From positions 6,117,981 to 6,181,980 of the forward strand of contig OX442436.1 of assembly GCA_949361645.1 (NCBI GenBank): a DNA stretch of 64,000 nt, read 5' to 3'. Both the position numbers and the translations under genes were made by a program. This DNA is from Spongilla lacustris (lineage: Eukaryota; Porifera; Demospongiae; Spongillida; Spongillidae). Numbering within the stretch: the stretch's first letter is position 1; each line of letters begins with the position of its first letter. Below are positions 24,601 through 35,923 of the stretch, piece after piece. Under the pieces are notes generated by a model. The model was not told the DNA's origin, did not search any database, and saw only the letters and a program-made list of their open reading frames with translations.

Positions 24601-27600
24601 ATCCAACGGTGTTTAAATTATCTCTCTAGCATGCATAGTTTGTCTGCAGCAGTCAAGGGAAGTTGGTTGTTCCTTAATAGGTTCCTTTGCTCTACATGTA
24701 GGCTCAATGGGGGAATTCAATTTTGTGAACCAAGGAGATCTAATCCTTTTTAGTTGAAGATCAGGGATTAGGTTTGGCAGCTATGATTTTTGTTCACTTT
24801 TGAGGGTTAACAGTATCACTCAACTGTTATTGTTGCTTATCTGTAATAATCAGTCTAAACCACCTTTGGGCTACATGTATACCACATGCTTCTACCACGT
24901 GAAACCATAATTGCCTGCAATTAATATCCTATTCGGATCATTCGGATATGGACCCTCCATTAGGCTGCCGTGCCGCGGCATCCGATAGTGCCTAAGCCTA
25001 GCTAGGCCCATGTGACTGCAATGGGGACTTGTATGTTATGTTGCCGTAGGAGACGTACAAGGCCCAGCGCAGGTATCGAAAGCCTCAGGATGTGTTCTAT
25101 GCTGATGAGGAGACCCAGGTCCACACCACACTGCTGGAGTATGGCAGGTGTGAAGGGGAGGAGGTGTGAGGGAGGGTGTTCATGGGAGGAGGGGTGTGAG
25201 GGAGGGTGTTCATGGGAGGAGGGGTGTGAGGGAGGGTGTTCATGGGAGGAGGGGTGTGAGGGAGGGTGTTCATGGGAGGAGGGGTGTGGGGGAGGGTGTT
25301 CATCATGTTCTGTGATCTTCTGTAGGCGCTATGGTCTGAGCAGAGCACTGAAGAGCGAGAAAGTGAGATGATATGATGTAATGTGCACATGATATGATGT
25401 AATGTGCACATGATATGATGTAATGTGCTCATAATATGATGTAATGTGCTCATAATATGATGTAATGTGCTCATAATATGATGTAATGTGCTCATGATAT
25501 GATGTAATGTGCTCATGATATGATGTAATGTGCACATGATATGATGTAATGTGATATGATGTAATGTGCACATGATATGATGTAATGTGCACATGTGTAA
25601 CTTGTGCAAAGTGCATATATAGTGATGGTATGTGTGATGTGTGAGGGGAGTGGTCATTATTAATGTATATTGCTTGCAAGAAACAAGGACCATATTGCTT
25701 GCACACTTACAACAAGCATGGTGCACAGTGTGATGGAATGGCTAGTGGGTGTGGCATGCAGCATTGGCTAGTGGGTGTGGCATGCAGCATTGGCTAGTGG
25801 GTGTGGCATACAGCATTGGCTAGTGGGTGTGACATGCAGCATTGGCTAGTGGGTGTGGCATGCAGCATTGGCTAGTGGGTGTGGCATACAGCATTGGCTA
25901 GTGGGTGTGACATGCAGCATTGACTGGTGGGTGTGGCATGCAGCAGCTGGTTGGCTCCTGGGGTGTAGCCAGTGTTGCCGCGAAATAACCTTTATCTTTA
26001 ACTTTAATCGTCTATATCGCGATATATTAAATTATTCATGATAAATTATCGCTTGGTTATTAAATAATAGTTATGGTCACCACTAAGATATGGTACAGGT
26101 ATACGTGTACTTACGCTAAATGTACTTGCTACCACAGACGATTTCATGAGCGTTGATTGCAAAGCGTTCAAACTGAACTGCCGTATCGGAGGCTTTGGAT
26201 GGCACAAAAGACTCAATTGTTTTTTAGCTACAAGATAGCTTGCGCAATGTTCCCAAGCAGCCTGTCAGCAGAAATCAATTTCAGAAAATGTGATCCATTG
26301 TTGTGGTGGAGGAGTCATTAGCCATACGTCCCTACCATAGCTAAACCAGCAAGCAAGTACTTGTGTGCATTTTTGCTTAGGTATTTTCCTTAAGAAGAAA
26401 AGGTTGCGCCCGTGGGGGCGTGGCATCTTGCATGAAAGGCTGCATTGGCAAATGTATATTTCTAAGGCAAAATTCAAACTGAACTGGTTTAACTGTAATA
26501 GTAAACTATTTTCATTGTAATACCTAAATGTACAGTGTATGCTTATTCTCTGCTCGTTTCTAAATTTTATTTCTGTATATCTTTGCTTACGTCCGTACAT
26601 GTTTATTTCGCGATATGTCTAAAGATTAATCGCAATATATCGCCTTTCGCAATATAAACATTTAATCGCAATATATCGCCTTTCGCGATATATCGCGGCA
26701 ACACTGGGTGTAGCTAAATATGAAGTTATGATGTGTTCTCTGCGGGTGCCCAGGAGGAGAAGAAGCTTCCCGGCATTGGGGGGGAAGCTAAGGAGGTGGA
26801 CCTGAGGGCAGACGAAGAGGTGGGTGGAGTATGTCACCTAGCAACCACACTACCGTTGCATCGCTTTGTTGCTATAGAAACGTATCAAGGCTCTCATGAA
26901 AGGGCTCCAAGCAGCTGAAGCCAATGAGGTGACAGAACATAACACAGCATATACTACACTCATCACATCACTGCACTCACACACTGCACTCATCACATAC
27001 TGCACTCATCACATACTGCACTCATCACATACTGCACTCATCACACACTGCACTCATTACACCACTGCACTCACACACTGCACACTCACACACTGCGCTC
27101 ACACATTGCAGATGTTTGTCTCCACCTCCGCTGTTGGCTCCATAGTTGGCCTGCAGTCAGCTGAGATCCAGCAGATGGCATTGGAGTATGAGGGAAAGGT
27201 ACTGTCCCTGGTAGAGGGGGGAGGGGCCAAGGACTCATTAATATGGTCTGGGTACCCGTGTCCATACAGCGTGCAGATCTTGAGGCAGGCAAAAAGCCTG
27301 ACAAAGCTGCTGGTGCCCAGGCCCACCAGAGGACAGTGGCATCACTCCAAAAGCAGATAGGCATGCAAGAGAAGAAATGCCAAGAGGTTAGTGGGTGTGG
27401 TCATACTTGGGTGGGTGTGGTTATTGACCGGGTTCATATGCATGAAATGTTATAATACTACCAAATAAGGCTATGTATGTATCGATCATGCCGCCACATT
27501 TAGTGTGCACATGCTTATGAGAGTGTACATTCCCGAAGTGATTTGCAGCTTATTCGGTTGCGCAGGTAGTGGCTTTTGCCAGCTACACATGCTGGTTGCA

Positions 27601-30600
27601 TGCGCCATCATATTTCGGTGTTGAGTCGTCCCCACTTAATGTGTGACATGTACTGACATCTGCTTTGCTGGGTGGCAAGTTTTAGTGACTTAAAAACGAG
27701 GGACTAACGCTTCAAAACACATGTAAACACTTATAGCTAACTAACGGTTAAAAAGGGAGACTGTCAATTTTTGTTTGTGAAAGGCGGGTGAAATGGAATT
27801 TTAGGTGGAAGTTTTAGTATTTACGGTCAGCATTTTGGGGATTTTTGTGTGGCATTTTTTCGACAGGCCTAGTCAGGTATCCAGTGTATAATAATGCTAC
27901 GTCAGGAGTCCAGGGGTTAATAATGTTACATTGCATGTCCACTGGTTAATAGATGTTCACGTGGCTTAGCCGCTATGACAGCATTTGCATTAACGGCTTT
28001 TGTGAAAGTTTTGGACACCTCAGAAGTTGATATGTGTGCATGCATACAAAGTGATGAATTGATTTCACGAATTGCTTGTTCCTCCTCCCCAGGCTCAGAT
28101 CAAGCATGATGAACTGCATGCCCTGTACTCAGCAGCACAGCACAAGCTGGAAGAGGTATGGTGTGTGTATGGGGGGAGCTTTAATTGGAGTGAGCTTACA
28201 TCACTTGCAAGGTGGAGTCTTATGGGCAGAAGATTGCTGAGGAGATGGAAAAACTGAATCAGCTGGAAACTGAAGAGAATAAAGGGTATGTGAGGGGGTG
28301 GTGTGTGGGGGTGGAGTGGGGTGGTGTATGAGGAGTATGTGGAATGTGTGGGGGTGGAGTGTGTAGTGCACACACCACCCCCACACACTGCACAAGGGTG
28401 GAATGTGCAGTTGGTTGTGATGTGTGAGGGTAAATGTGGTGTGGGGTACATGTGGTGTGGGGATGAAGTAAGAGTTTCCCCTTACCCCCTCTTCCCCATC
28501 CCTCTCTCCCTCAGAGTCTTACAACAGTTGAGAGCTCTAGTGGCTTTGAACCAAAGTTTGAAAAAACAAGAGCAGCAGTTTAAGGCATATTGCAAGGTCA
28601 TTTGGTTACCTTAGCAACCGTGAAAGGGTAATGATTGGGTGGGTGTGGTTACAGGATGAGAAGACAAGGCTGGAGGAAGCCATTGCACGTCTGGAGGCTG
28701 AGGGAGGGGAGGGCAGTGCAGAAGAGAAGGTGGGCGTGGCCATGTGATGTCGCATGTGTACTGACCACACCCCATGGCAGGAGCACATTGCCGCTATCAG
28801 GGAACATTACCAGGCAGATCAACAACGTCTGCAGAAGATAAAGGCTTTGCTGGTGAGACCCTCCCCTCATCCCCCTTCCATAACCCCTCCCCATGATGAC
28901 TCCTCCCCTTCCATAACCCCTCCCCATGATGACTCCTCCCCTTCCATAACCCCTCCCCATGATGACTCCTCCCCTTCCATAACCCCTCCCCATGATGACT
29001 CCCCCCCTTCCATAACCCCTCCCCATGATGACTCCTCCCCTTCCATAACCCCTCCCCATGATGACTCCTCCCCTTCCATAACCCTCCCCATGATGACTCC
29101 TCCCCTTCCATAACCCCTCACCATGATGACTCCTCCCCTTCCATAACCCCTCCCCATGATGACTCCTCCCCCTTCCATAACCCTCCCCATGATGACTCCT
29201 CCCCCTTCCATAACCCCTCCCCATGATGACTCCTCCCCCTTCCATAACCCCTCCCCATGATGACTCCTCCCCTTCCATAACCCCTCCCCATGATGACTCC
29301 TCCCCTTCCATAACCCCTCCCCATGATGACTCCTCCCCTTCCATAACCCCTCCCCATGATGACTCCTCCCCTTCCATAACCCCTCCCCATGATGACTCCT
29401 CCCCCTTCCATAACCCTCCCCATGATGACTCCTCCCCTTCCATAACCCCTCCCCATGATGACTCCTCCCCTTCCATAACCCCTCCCCATGATGACTCCTC
29501 CCCTTCCATAACCCTCCCCATGATGACTCCTCCCCTTCCATAACCCCTCCCCATGATGACTCCTCCCCCTTCCATAACCCTCCCCATGATGACTCCTCCC
29601 CTTCCATAACCCCTCCCCATGATGACTCCTCCCCTTCCATAACCCCTCCCCATGATGACTCCTCCCCCTTCCATAACCCTCCCCATGATGACTCCTCCCC
29701 CTTCCATAACCCCTCCCCATGATGACTCCTCCCCCTTCCATAACCCCTCCCCATGATGACTCCTCCCCTTCCATAACCCCTCCCCATGATGACTCCTCCC
29801 CTTCCATAACCCCTCCCCATGATGACTCCTCCCCTTCCATAACCCCTCCCCATGATGACTCCTCCCCCTTCCATAACCCTCCCCATGATGACTCCTCCCC
29901 TTCATAACCCTCCCCATGATGACTCCTCCCCTTCCATAACCCCTCCCCATGATGACTCCTCCCCTTCCATAACCCCTCCCCATGATGACTCCTCCCCCTT
30001 CCATAACCCCTCCCCATGATGACTCCTCCCCTTCCATAACCCCTCCCCATGATGACTCCTCCCCTTCCATAACCCCTCCCCATGATGACTCCTCCCCTTC
30101 CATAACCCCTCCCCATGATGACTCCTCCCCTTCCATAACCCCTCCCCATGATGACTCCTCCCCTTCCATAACCCTCCCCATGATGACTCCTCCCCTTCCA
30201 TAACCCCTCCCCATGATGACTCCTCCCCCTTCCATAACCCTCCTCCATGGTTCCTCCTCCCCTTCCATAACCCCTCCCCATGATGACTCCTCCCCCTTCC
30301 ATAACCCCTCCCCATGATGACTCCTCCCCCTTCCATAACCCTCCCCATGATGACTCCTCCCCCTTCCATAACCCCTCCCCATGATGACTCCTCCCCTTCC
30401 ATAACCCCTCCCCATGATGACTCCTCCCCTTCCATAACCCCTCCCCATGATGACTCCTCCCCTTCCATAACCCCTCCCCATGATGACTCCTCCCCTTCCA
30501 TAACCCCTCCCCATGATGACTCCTCCCCTTCCATAACCCCTCCCCATGATGACTCCTCCCCTTCCATAACCCTCCCCATGATGACTCCTCCCCTTCCATA

Positions 30601-32399
30601 ACCCCTCCCCATGATGACTCCTCCCCTTCCATAACCCTCCCCATGATGACTCCTCCCCTTCCATAACCCCTCCCCATGATGACTCCTCCCCTTCCATAAC
30701 CCCTCCCCATGATGACTCCTCCCCTTCCATAACCCCTCCCCATGATGACTCCTCCCCTTCCATAACCCCTCCCCATGATGACTCCTCCCCTTCCATAACC
30801 CCTCCCCATGATGACTCCTCCCCTTCCATAACCCCTCCCCATGATGACTCCTCCCCTTCCATAACCCTCCCCATGATGACTCCTCCCCTTCCATAACCCC
30901 TCCCCATGATGACTCCTCCCCCTTCCATAACCCTCCTCCATGGTTCCTCCTCCCCTTCCATAACCCCTCCCCATGATGACTCCTCCCCCTTCCATAACCC
31001 CTCCCCATGATGACTCCTCCCCCTTCCATAACCCCTCCCCATGATGACTCCTCCCCTTCCATAACCCTCCTCCATGGTTCCTACTCCCCTTAACCCCTTG
31101 CTCCCTACAGGCTCGTAAGAATCGTGAGACAGCCCTATTGAGGCGTAAGATTGACGAGGTGCCATCAAGAGCTGAGCTGGCCCAGTACCAGCGGAGGTTT
31201 ATTGAGTTATATGACCAAGGTAAGGACGAGGGGTGGGGAGGAGGGGTGGGATGGGCCTTGGGTATAAGTTTTTTTTTTTTTTTTTTCGTTCTCTTACACG
31301 TGACCCCTCCTCTTTCACTCCAGTCTCCTCCACACTCACTGAAACACGACAGTTCTACGATCTTTACAATTCACTGGAGGACCAGAAAGCTTCCATGGAG
31401 AAGGAGGTGTGTCCCCCACTGTCAACAGTGGGCAGTTATGCAAGTGTTTAGCATACTACTTGTAAGATAAATAAACTGTCGTAGCTGAAAAGATGAAAAC
31501 AATCAATAAGTCCTAAGATGGGGGGAGTCAGTAAACAGGTACTAAGATGAGTGGAGTCAGTAAACAGGTACTAAGATGGGTGGAACTATACAAAAATCAT
31601 CAGGCCTTGGACTCCACCCCCATTACACACACCTAGTACTTGTTGGCCACTTGTTGGTGGGTGGGTGTTTTTTATTGTGGTTAGTTAGTTGCATAAAACC
31701 CCTCCCCCTGCAGGCTAGCATCATCACCAGCATACATGAGAAATTTGAATTGTAAGTGGTGAAAGTGGTGTGTCCTTATAAGGTGATGACCACACCCCCG
31801 TGTTGCAGGGGCATGAGCTCTGAGAAGAACAAAGAGAGCTTCCTGAAGCAGGTGGAGGAGATATTGCAGGGCATTAAGCAGGACAGAGAAAGGGTGAGTG
31901 TGATGGGCAAGGGTGTGTACTGGGGAGGAGTGAAGTGTGCTGGGAAGGAGGAAGGTGTGTGTTGGGGAGGAGGAAGGTGTGTGCTGGGGAGGAGGAAGGT
32001 GTGTGCTGGGGAGGAGGAAGGTGTGTGTTGGGAAGGAGGAAGGTGTGCTGGGGAGGAGGAAGGTGTGTGTTGGGAAGGAAGAAGGTGTGTGCTGGGGAGG
32101 ATGAAGGTGTGTGCTGGGGAGGAGGAAGGTGTGGAGGGTAAGTAATTAAGAAGGGGGTGTGTTTGCACTTTGCAGCTTGAAAAGCGTTGCCAAGATGAAA
32201 AGAGTCAGAGAGACAAGCTGAATTCAGTGTACCTTGACCTTGTGGAGAAGCAAAGAACATACTACAAGACAGTCAGGGACTTCCAGGAGGTACTGTTGCC
32301 GTGGACACCATATACTTATGTATATTAATGGTGTTTTTAAAACAGGAGTGTGGCAAGAATGAAGCCTTGCTTGCCAAGGTGAAGGCCAAGGCAGGATAG
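21668..32399 (+). CDS. CCDC93: CCDC93, Commander (CCC) complex subunit
   Basis: CCDC93 joins CCDC22 and COMMD proteins in the Commander complex for endosomal cargo recycling. Exons: 21668-21748, 21807-21920, 21971-22065, 22762-22873, 23085-23183, 23341-23397, 25050-25147, 25326-25362, 26754-26819, 26878-26928, 27112-27198, 27270-27386, 28093-28155, 28212-28285, 28515-28596, 28655-28729, 28781-28852, 31111-31219, 31324-31406, 31714-31751, 31809-31893, 32176-32289, 32346-32399. The total is 1863 bases, 620 residues (human 631), all phases agreeing. The N-terminal NDC80/NN-CH-like domain has [34 protein letters not shown] and [16 protein letters not shown]. The rest is mostly coiled coil with [16 protein letters not shown] and [18 protein letters not shown], ending KVKAKAG. 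Two hAT elements and several minisatellites sit in introns without disturbing splice sites. Confidence 0.95.
22085..22660. repeat. GTGCATGTGTGATGTGT minisatellite, CCDC93 intron 3
   Basis: These are alternating GTGTGATGTGTGTGCACGTG-type units of variable length. The His-Thr-Cys-Thr frames on the minus strand are artefacts. A shorter GT-rich tract begins directly at the donor of exon 5 (23184-23280). Confidence 0.9.
23415..25000. mobile_element. hAT-type transposon in CCDC93 intron 6
   Basis: The 8-bp sequence GCTAGGCC flanks the element exactly (23407-23414 and 25001-25008), and the ends TAGGGTTGAGCGCT and TAGGCTTAGGCACT (complement) match at 10 of 14 positions. An 8-bp target duplication with TAGGG-type ends fits the hAT superfamily. 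Inside are two minus-strand frames (24323-24021, 100 aa; 24024-23716, 102 aa, with a Lys/Arg/Glu-rich helix). I cannot assign them to a transposase, and they may be parts of one decayed gene. The subterminal regions repeat ATTCGGATATCC motifs. Length is 1586 bp. Confidence 0.7.
25140..25305. repeat. 29-bp minisatellite, CCDC93 intron 7
   Basis: Five to six copies of a 29-bp unit (GTTCATGGGAGGAGGGGTGT with GAGGGAGGG) fill nearly the whole intron. Confidence 0.9.
25368..25950. repeat. Two minisatellites, CCDC93 intron 8
   Basis: The first is a 21-bp AT-rich unit (ATGATATGATGTAATGTGCW and variants), about 10 copies, 25368-25595, and it begins a few bases after the splice donor. The second is a 26-bp unit (GGCTAGTGGGTGTGGCATGC plus AGCATT), about 8 copies, 25738-25945. 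It is immediately followed by the hAT MITE. Confidence 0.9.
25970..26706. mobile_element. hAT MITE in CCDC93 intron 8
   Basis: The ends CAGTGTTGCCGCGA are perfect inverted repeats, flanked by the identical 8-bp GGTGTAGC (25962-25969 and 26707-26714). The subterminal sequence consists of TATCGCGATATATCGCG palindromes. The length is 737 bp with no transposase. CAGTG ends and an 8-bp duplication place it in the hAT superfamily (Charlie/Tip100-like ends). Confidence 0.85.
28853..31085. repeat. 33-bp minisatellite, CCDC93 intron 17
   Basis: About 67 copies of a 33-bp unit are present (CCCCTTCCATAACCCCTCCC then CATGATGACTCCT), with 32- and 34-bp variants. A rare CCTCCATGGTTCC variant appears at about 30240, 30931 and 31069, showing that blocks of many units were duplicated. 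Because 33 is a multiple of three, very long open frames exist (839 residues on the minus strand). They are not genes. Confidence 0.95.
31915..32135. repeat. About 20-bp GGAGGAAGGTGTGTGCTGG minisatellite
   Basis: About ten imperfect copies lie in CCDC93 intron 21, starting soon after the splice donor of exon 21. Confidence 0.85.
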
Positions 32400-33562
32400 C
32401 GGGGTGTTGGAAACGAGAGAAGGACTGTATTGGTGTGTTTGTGTGTGTGTGTGTGCTTAGGTAATGTCGTAGTATTTGAGTTGATTTGTATAAACTGAAA
32501 AGTTATCAAATACAAGTACCAGCTATCGAGTATTACGTAATTTTCTCGTTCCCGCGTTGGGATAAATGGTCCGGTTGTGATAATAATTGCGTAATAAACT
32601 GCAGAGAAGGTTCGCTTCAAGGTGAGCGCAGGATGTATACAGTATGAACGCGCGCGTACGGCAGCGCCACTACTAGAAGTATAGTGCTAGCATGTATGGC
32701 ACGGACGCTTATTATGTAGGCAAAGTACTCAATGCTGCTGCCTGCATGGGGTACTGCTAGCTAGTTGCACTAGTTGCACTTGTGCGTTAATGTACGATCG
32801 ATTTGCAGGGGGGTAGATTTGCGCTCATAATATCCAATAATAATTCTAATCGAAATGTGCACGATGAATCAATCCAATGGAAGCAGGCGTATACCTCCAT
32901 CTCGGTCACGTGCCCATTCGTTTCGCCTCGTATGATACTACCTTTTGTAGATGTAGCAATAGGGTCCTTTGTACAGTTTTACACTGATGTTGTTTGCTCT
33001 TTGTAAATTATTTCTCTCTACCGCGATGCCATTTACTGGCGACGATATTCATATAGCGAAAAACTAACGACAGAGTAACGTTTTTGAAAAAAGAAACGAA
33101 TCTTTGGACTTGTTTTGAAAATAGCCGCGGCCGCCCGGAATACAACAAAGGTTCCGATTGGCATTTTAGCAAGTGACATTCAGGCCGCTAAGAACAAACG
33201 ACGTAACAATGACGCAATTTTTCAGCGCCGGCGCATGGTTTCGTGATATTGCATGCTGTACAGTCTTATATTATTTTATGCATGTATTACAATGCACGTT
33301 ATACATAATCATCAGCAACTACTGGTTGCTAGAACGAACCTGAGAGAGCTCTCAAAGGGTTCTCCATTCTTAGGGCAACTAGCCTACGCGGCTATGCCTT
33401 CGTGGTTCCACGCAGGATAAAGTGGAGACGATTGATGATGGAGCCCAGAGTCCAAGACCCTGATTCCCATGGTGCTATCTGTTTCGCGTAGCGGAGATGT
33501 ACTGCTGAACGTCTGGGGCCGATTTTAAACTGGTCCCCAGACTGATGGCATTCTCGCGCCTA
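32400..33562. other. Intergenic, CCDC93 3' flank
   Basis: The first ~60 bases are also found downstream of the duplicated CCDC93 end at about 49725. No coding exon with recognisable similarity follows. The promoter and any first exon of the receptor phosphatase gene may lie here or beyond the minisatellites. Confidence 0.5.
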
Positions 33563-33810
33563 GCATCACATTAGGTGCTGCAGTGTATTAATTAGGTGCT
33601 GCAGTGTATTAATTAGGTGCTGCAGTGTATTAATTAGGTGCTGCAGTGTATTAATTAGGTGCTGCAGTGTATTAATTAGGTGCTGCAGTGTATTGATTAG
33701 GTGCTGCAGTGTATTAATTAGGTGCTGCAGTGTATTAGTTAGGTGCTGCAGTGTATTGATTAGGTGCTGCAGTGTATTAATTAGGTGCTGCAGTGTATTA
33801 ATTAGGTGCT
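33563..33810. repeat. 21-bp minisatellite (TAATTAGGTGCTGCAGTGTAT)
   Basis: About 12 nearly identical copies with a TTAATT/TTGATT variant are present. They lie upstream of the receptor phosphatase coding exon. Confidence 0.95.
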
Positions 33811-33879
33811 TAAGCTTCAAACCAATGCACATCGTGAACCCAAAAAAAACACACAAACAAACAAACAACACAACTAGGA

Positions 33880-35885
33880 AGCAATGGGCAGGTCTCTAAC
33901 ATGTAATGGGCTGGTCTCTAACATGTAATGGGCAGGTCTCTAACATGCAATGGGCAGGTCTCTAACATGCAATGGGCAGGTCTCTAACATGTAATGGGCA
34001 GGTCTCTAACATGCAATGGGCAGGTCTCTAACATGCAATGGGCAGGTCTCTAACATGCAATGGGCAGGTCTCTAACATGTAATGGGCAGGTCTCTAACAT
34101 GCAATGGGCAGGTCTCTAACATGTAATGGGCAGGTCTCTAACATGCAATGGGCAGGTCTCTAACATGCAATGGGCAGGTCTCTAACATGCAATGGGCAGG
34201 TCTCTAACATGCAATGGGCAGGTCTCTAACATGTAATGGGCAGGTCTCTAACATGCAATGGGCAGGTCTCTAACATGTAATGGGCAGGTCTCTAACATGT
34301 AATGGGCAGGTCTCTAACATGCAATGGGCAGGTCTCTAACATGCAATGGGCAGGTCTCTAACATGCAATGGGCAGGTCTCTAACATGCAATGGGCAGGTC
34401 TCTAACATGTAATGGGCAGGTCTCTAACATGCAATGGGCAGGTCTCTAACATGCAATGGGCAGGTCTCTAACATGCAATGGGCAGGTCTCTAACATGCAA
34501 TGGGCAGGTCTCTAACATGTAATGGGCAGGTCTCTAACATGCAATGGGCAGGTCTCTAACATGCAATGGGCAGGTCTCTAACATGCAATGGGCAGGTCTC
34601 TAACATGTAATGGGCAGGTCTCTAACATGCAATGGGCAGGTCTCTAACATGTAATGGGCAGGTCTCTAACATGCAATGGGCAGGTCTCTAACATGCAATG
34701 GGCAGGTCTCTAACATGCAATGGGCAGGTCTCTAACATGCAATGGGCAGGTCTCTAACATGTAATGGGCAGGTCTCTAACATGCAATGGGCAGGTCTCTA
34801 ACATGTAATGGGCAGGTCTCTAACATGTAATGGGCAGGTCTCTAACATGCAATGGGCAGGTCTCTAACATGCAATGGGCAGGTCTCTAACATGCAATGGG
34901 CAGGTCTCTAACATGCAATGGGCAGGTCTCTAACATGCAATGGGCAGGTCTCTAACATGCAATGGGCAGGTCTCTAACATGTAATGGGCAGGTCTCTAAC
35001 ATGCAATGGGCAGGTCTCTAACATGCAATGGGCAGGTCTCTAACATGTAATGGGCAGGTCTCTAACATGCAATGGGCAGGTCTCTAACATGCAATGGGCA
35101 GGTCTCTAACATGCAATGGGCAGGTCTCTAACATGCAATGGGCAGGTCTCTAACATGCAATGGGCAGGTCTCTAACATGTAATGGGCAGGTCTCTAACAT
35201 GCAATGGGCAGGTCTCTAACATGCAATGGGCAGGTCTCTAACATGCAATGGGCAGGTCTCTAACATGCAATGGGCAGGTCTCTAACATGCAATGGGCAGG
35301 TCTCTAACATGTAATGGGCAGGTCTCTAACATGCAATGGGCAGGTCTCTAACATGTAATGGGCAGGTCTCTAACATGTAATGGGCAGGTCTCTAACATGC
35401 AATGGGCAGGTCTCTAACATGCAATGGGCAGGTCTCTAACATGTAATGGGCAGGTCTCTAACATGCAATGGGCAGGTCTCTAACATGTAATGGGCAGGTC
35501 TCTAACATGTAATGGGCAGGTCTCTAACATGCAATGGGCAGGTCTCTAACATGCAATGGGCAGGTCTCTAACATGTAATGGGCAGGTCTCTAACATGTAA
35601 TGGGCAGGTCTCTAACATGCAATGGGCAGGTCTCTAACATGCAATGGGCAGGTCTCTAACATGCAATGGGCAGGTCTCTAACATGTAATGGGCAGGTCTC
35701 TAACATGCAATGGGCAGGTCTCTAACATGCAATGGGCAGGTCTCTAACATGCAATGGGCAGGTCTCTAACATGTAATGGGCAGGTCTCTAACATGTAATG
35801 GGCAGGTCTCTAACATGCAATGGGCAGGTCTCTAACATGCAATGGGCAGGTCTCTAACATGTAATGGGCAGGTCTCTAACATGTA
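33880..35885. repeat. 22-bp minisatellite, about 90 copies
   Basis: The unit is ATGCAATGGGCAGGTCTCTAAC (given here as ATGCAATGGGCAGG plus TCTCTAAC). Units are almost identical except for one C/T position (ATGCAATG or ATGTAATG). The order of C and T units itself repeats over about 24 units, so larger blocks were copied. The array ends about 40 bp before the first recognised exon of the receptor phosphatase gene. Confidence 0.95.
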
Positions 35886-35923
35886 ATTAATGCGTCTGTT
35901 CACATCAGCCTATGTCTTTCCAG

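Noticed and set aside
28649..31168. 839-residue open frame on the minus strand
   Set aside because: It is produced by a 33-bp repeat (multiple of three, no stops) and lies across a CCDC93 intron. The Gly/Glu/Ser repeat resembles no protein, and the intron's splice sites and flanking exons are clear.
33880..35885. CRISPR-like regular repeat array
   Set aside because: The repeats are directly adjacent with no unique spacers, in a eukaryotic gene context. It is a minisatellite. The same applies to 12650-13535.
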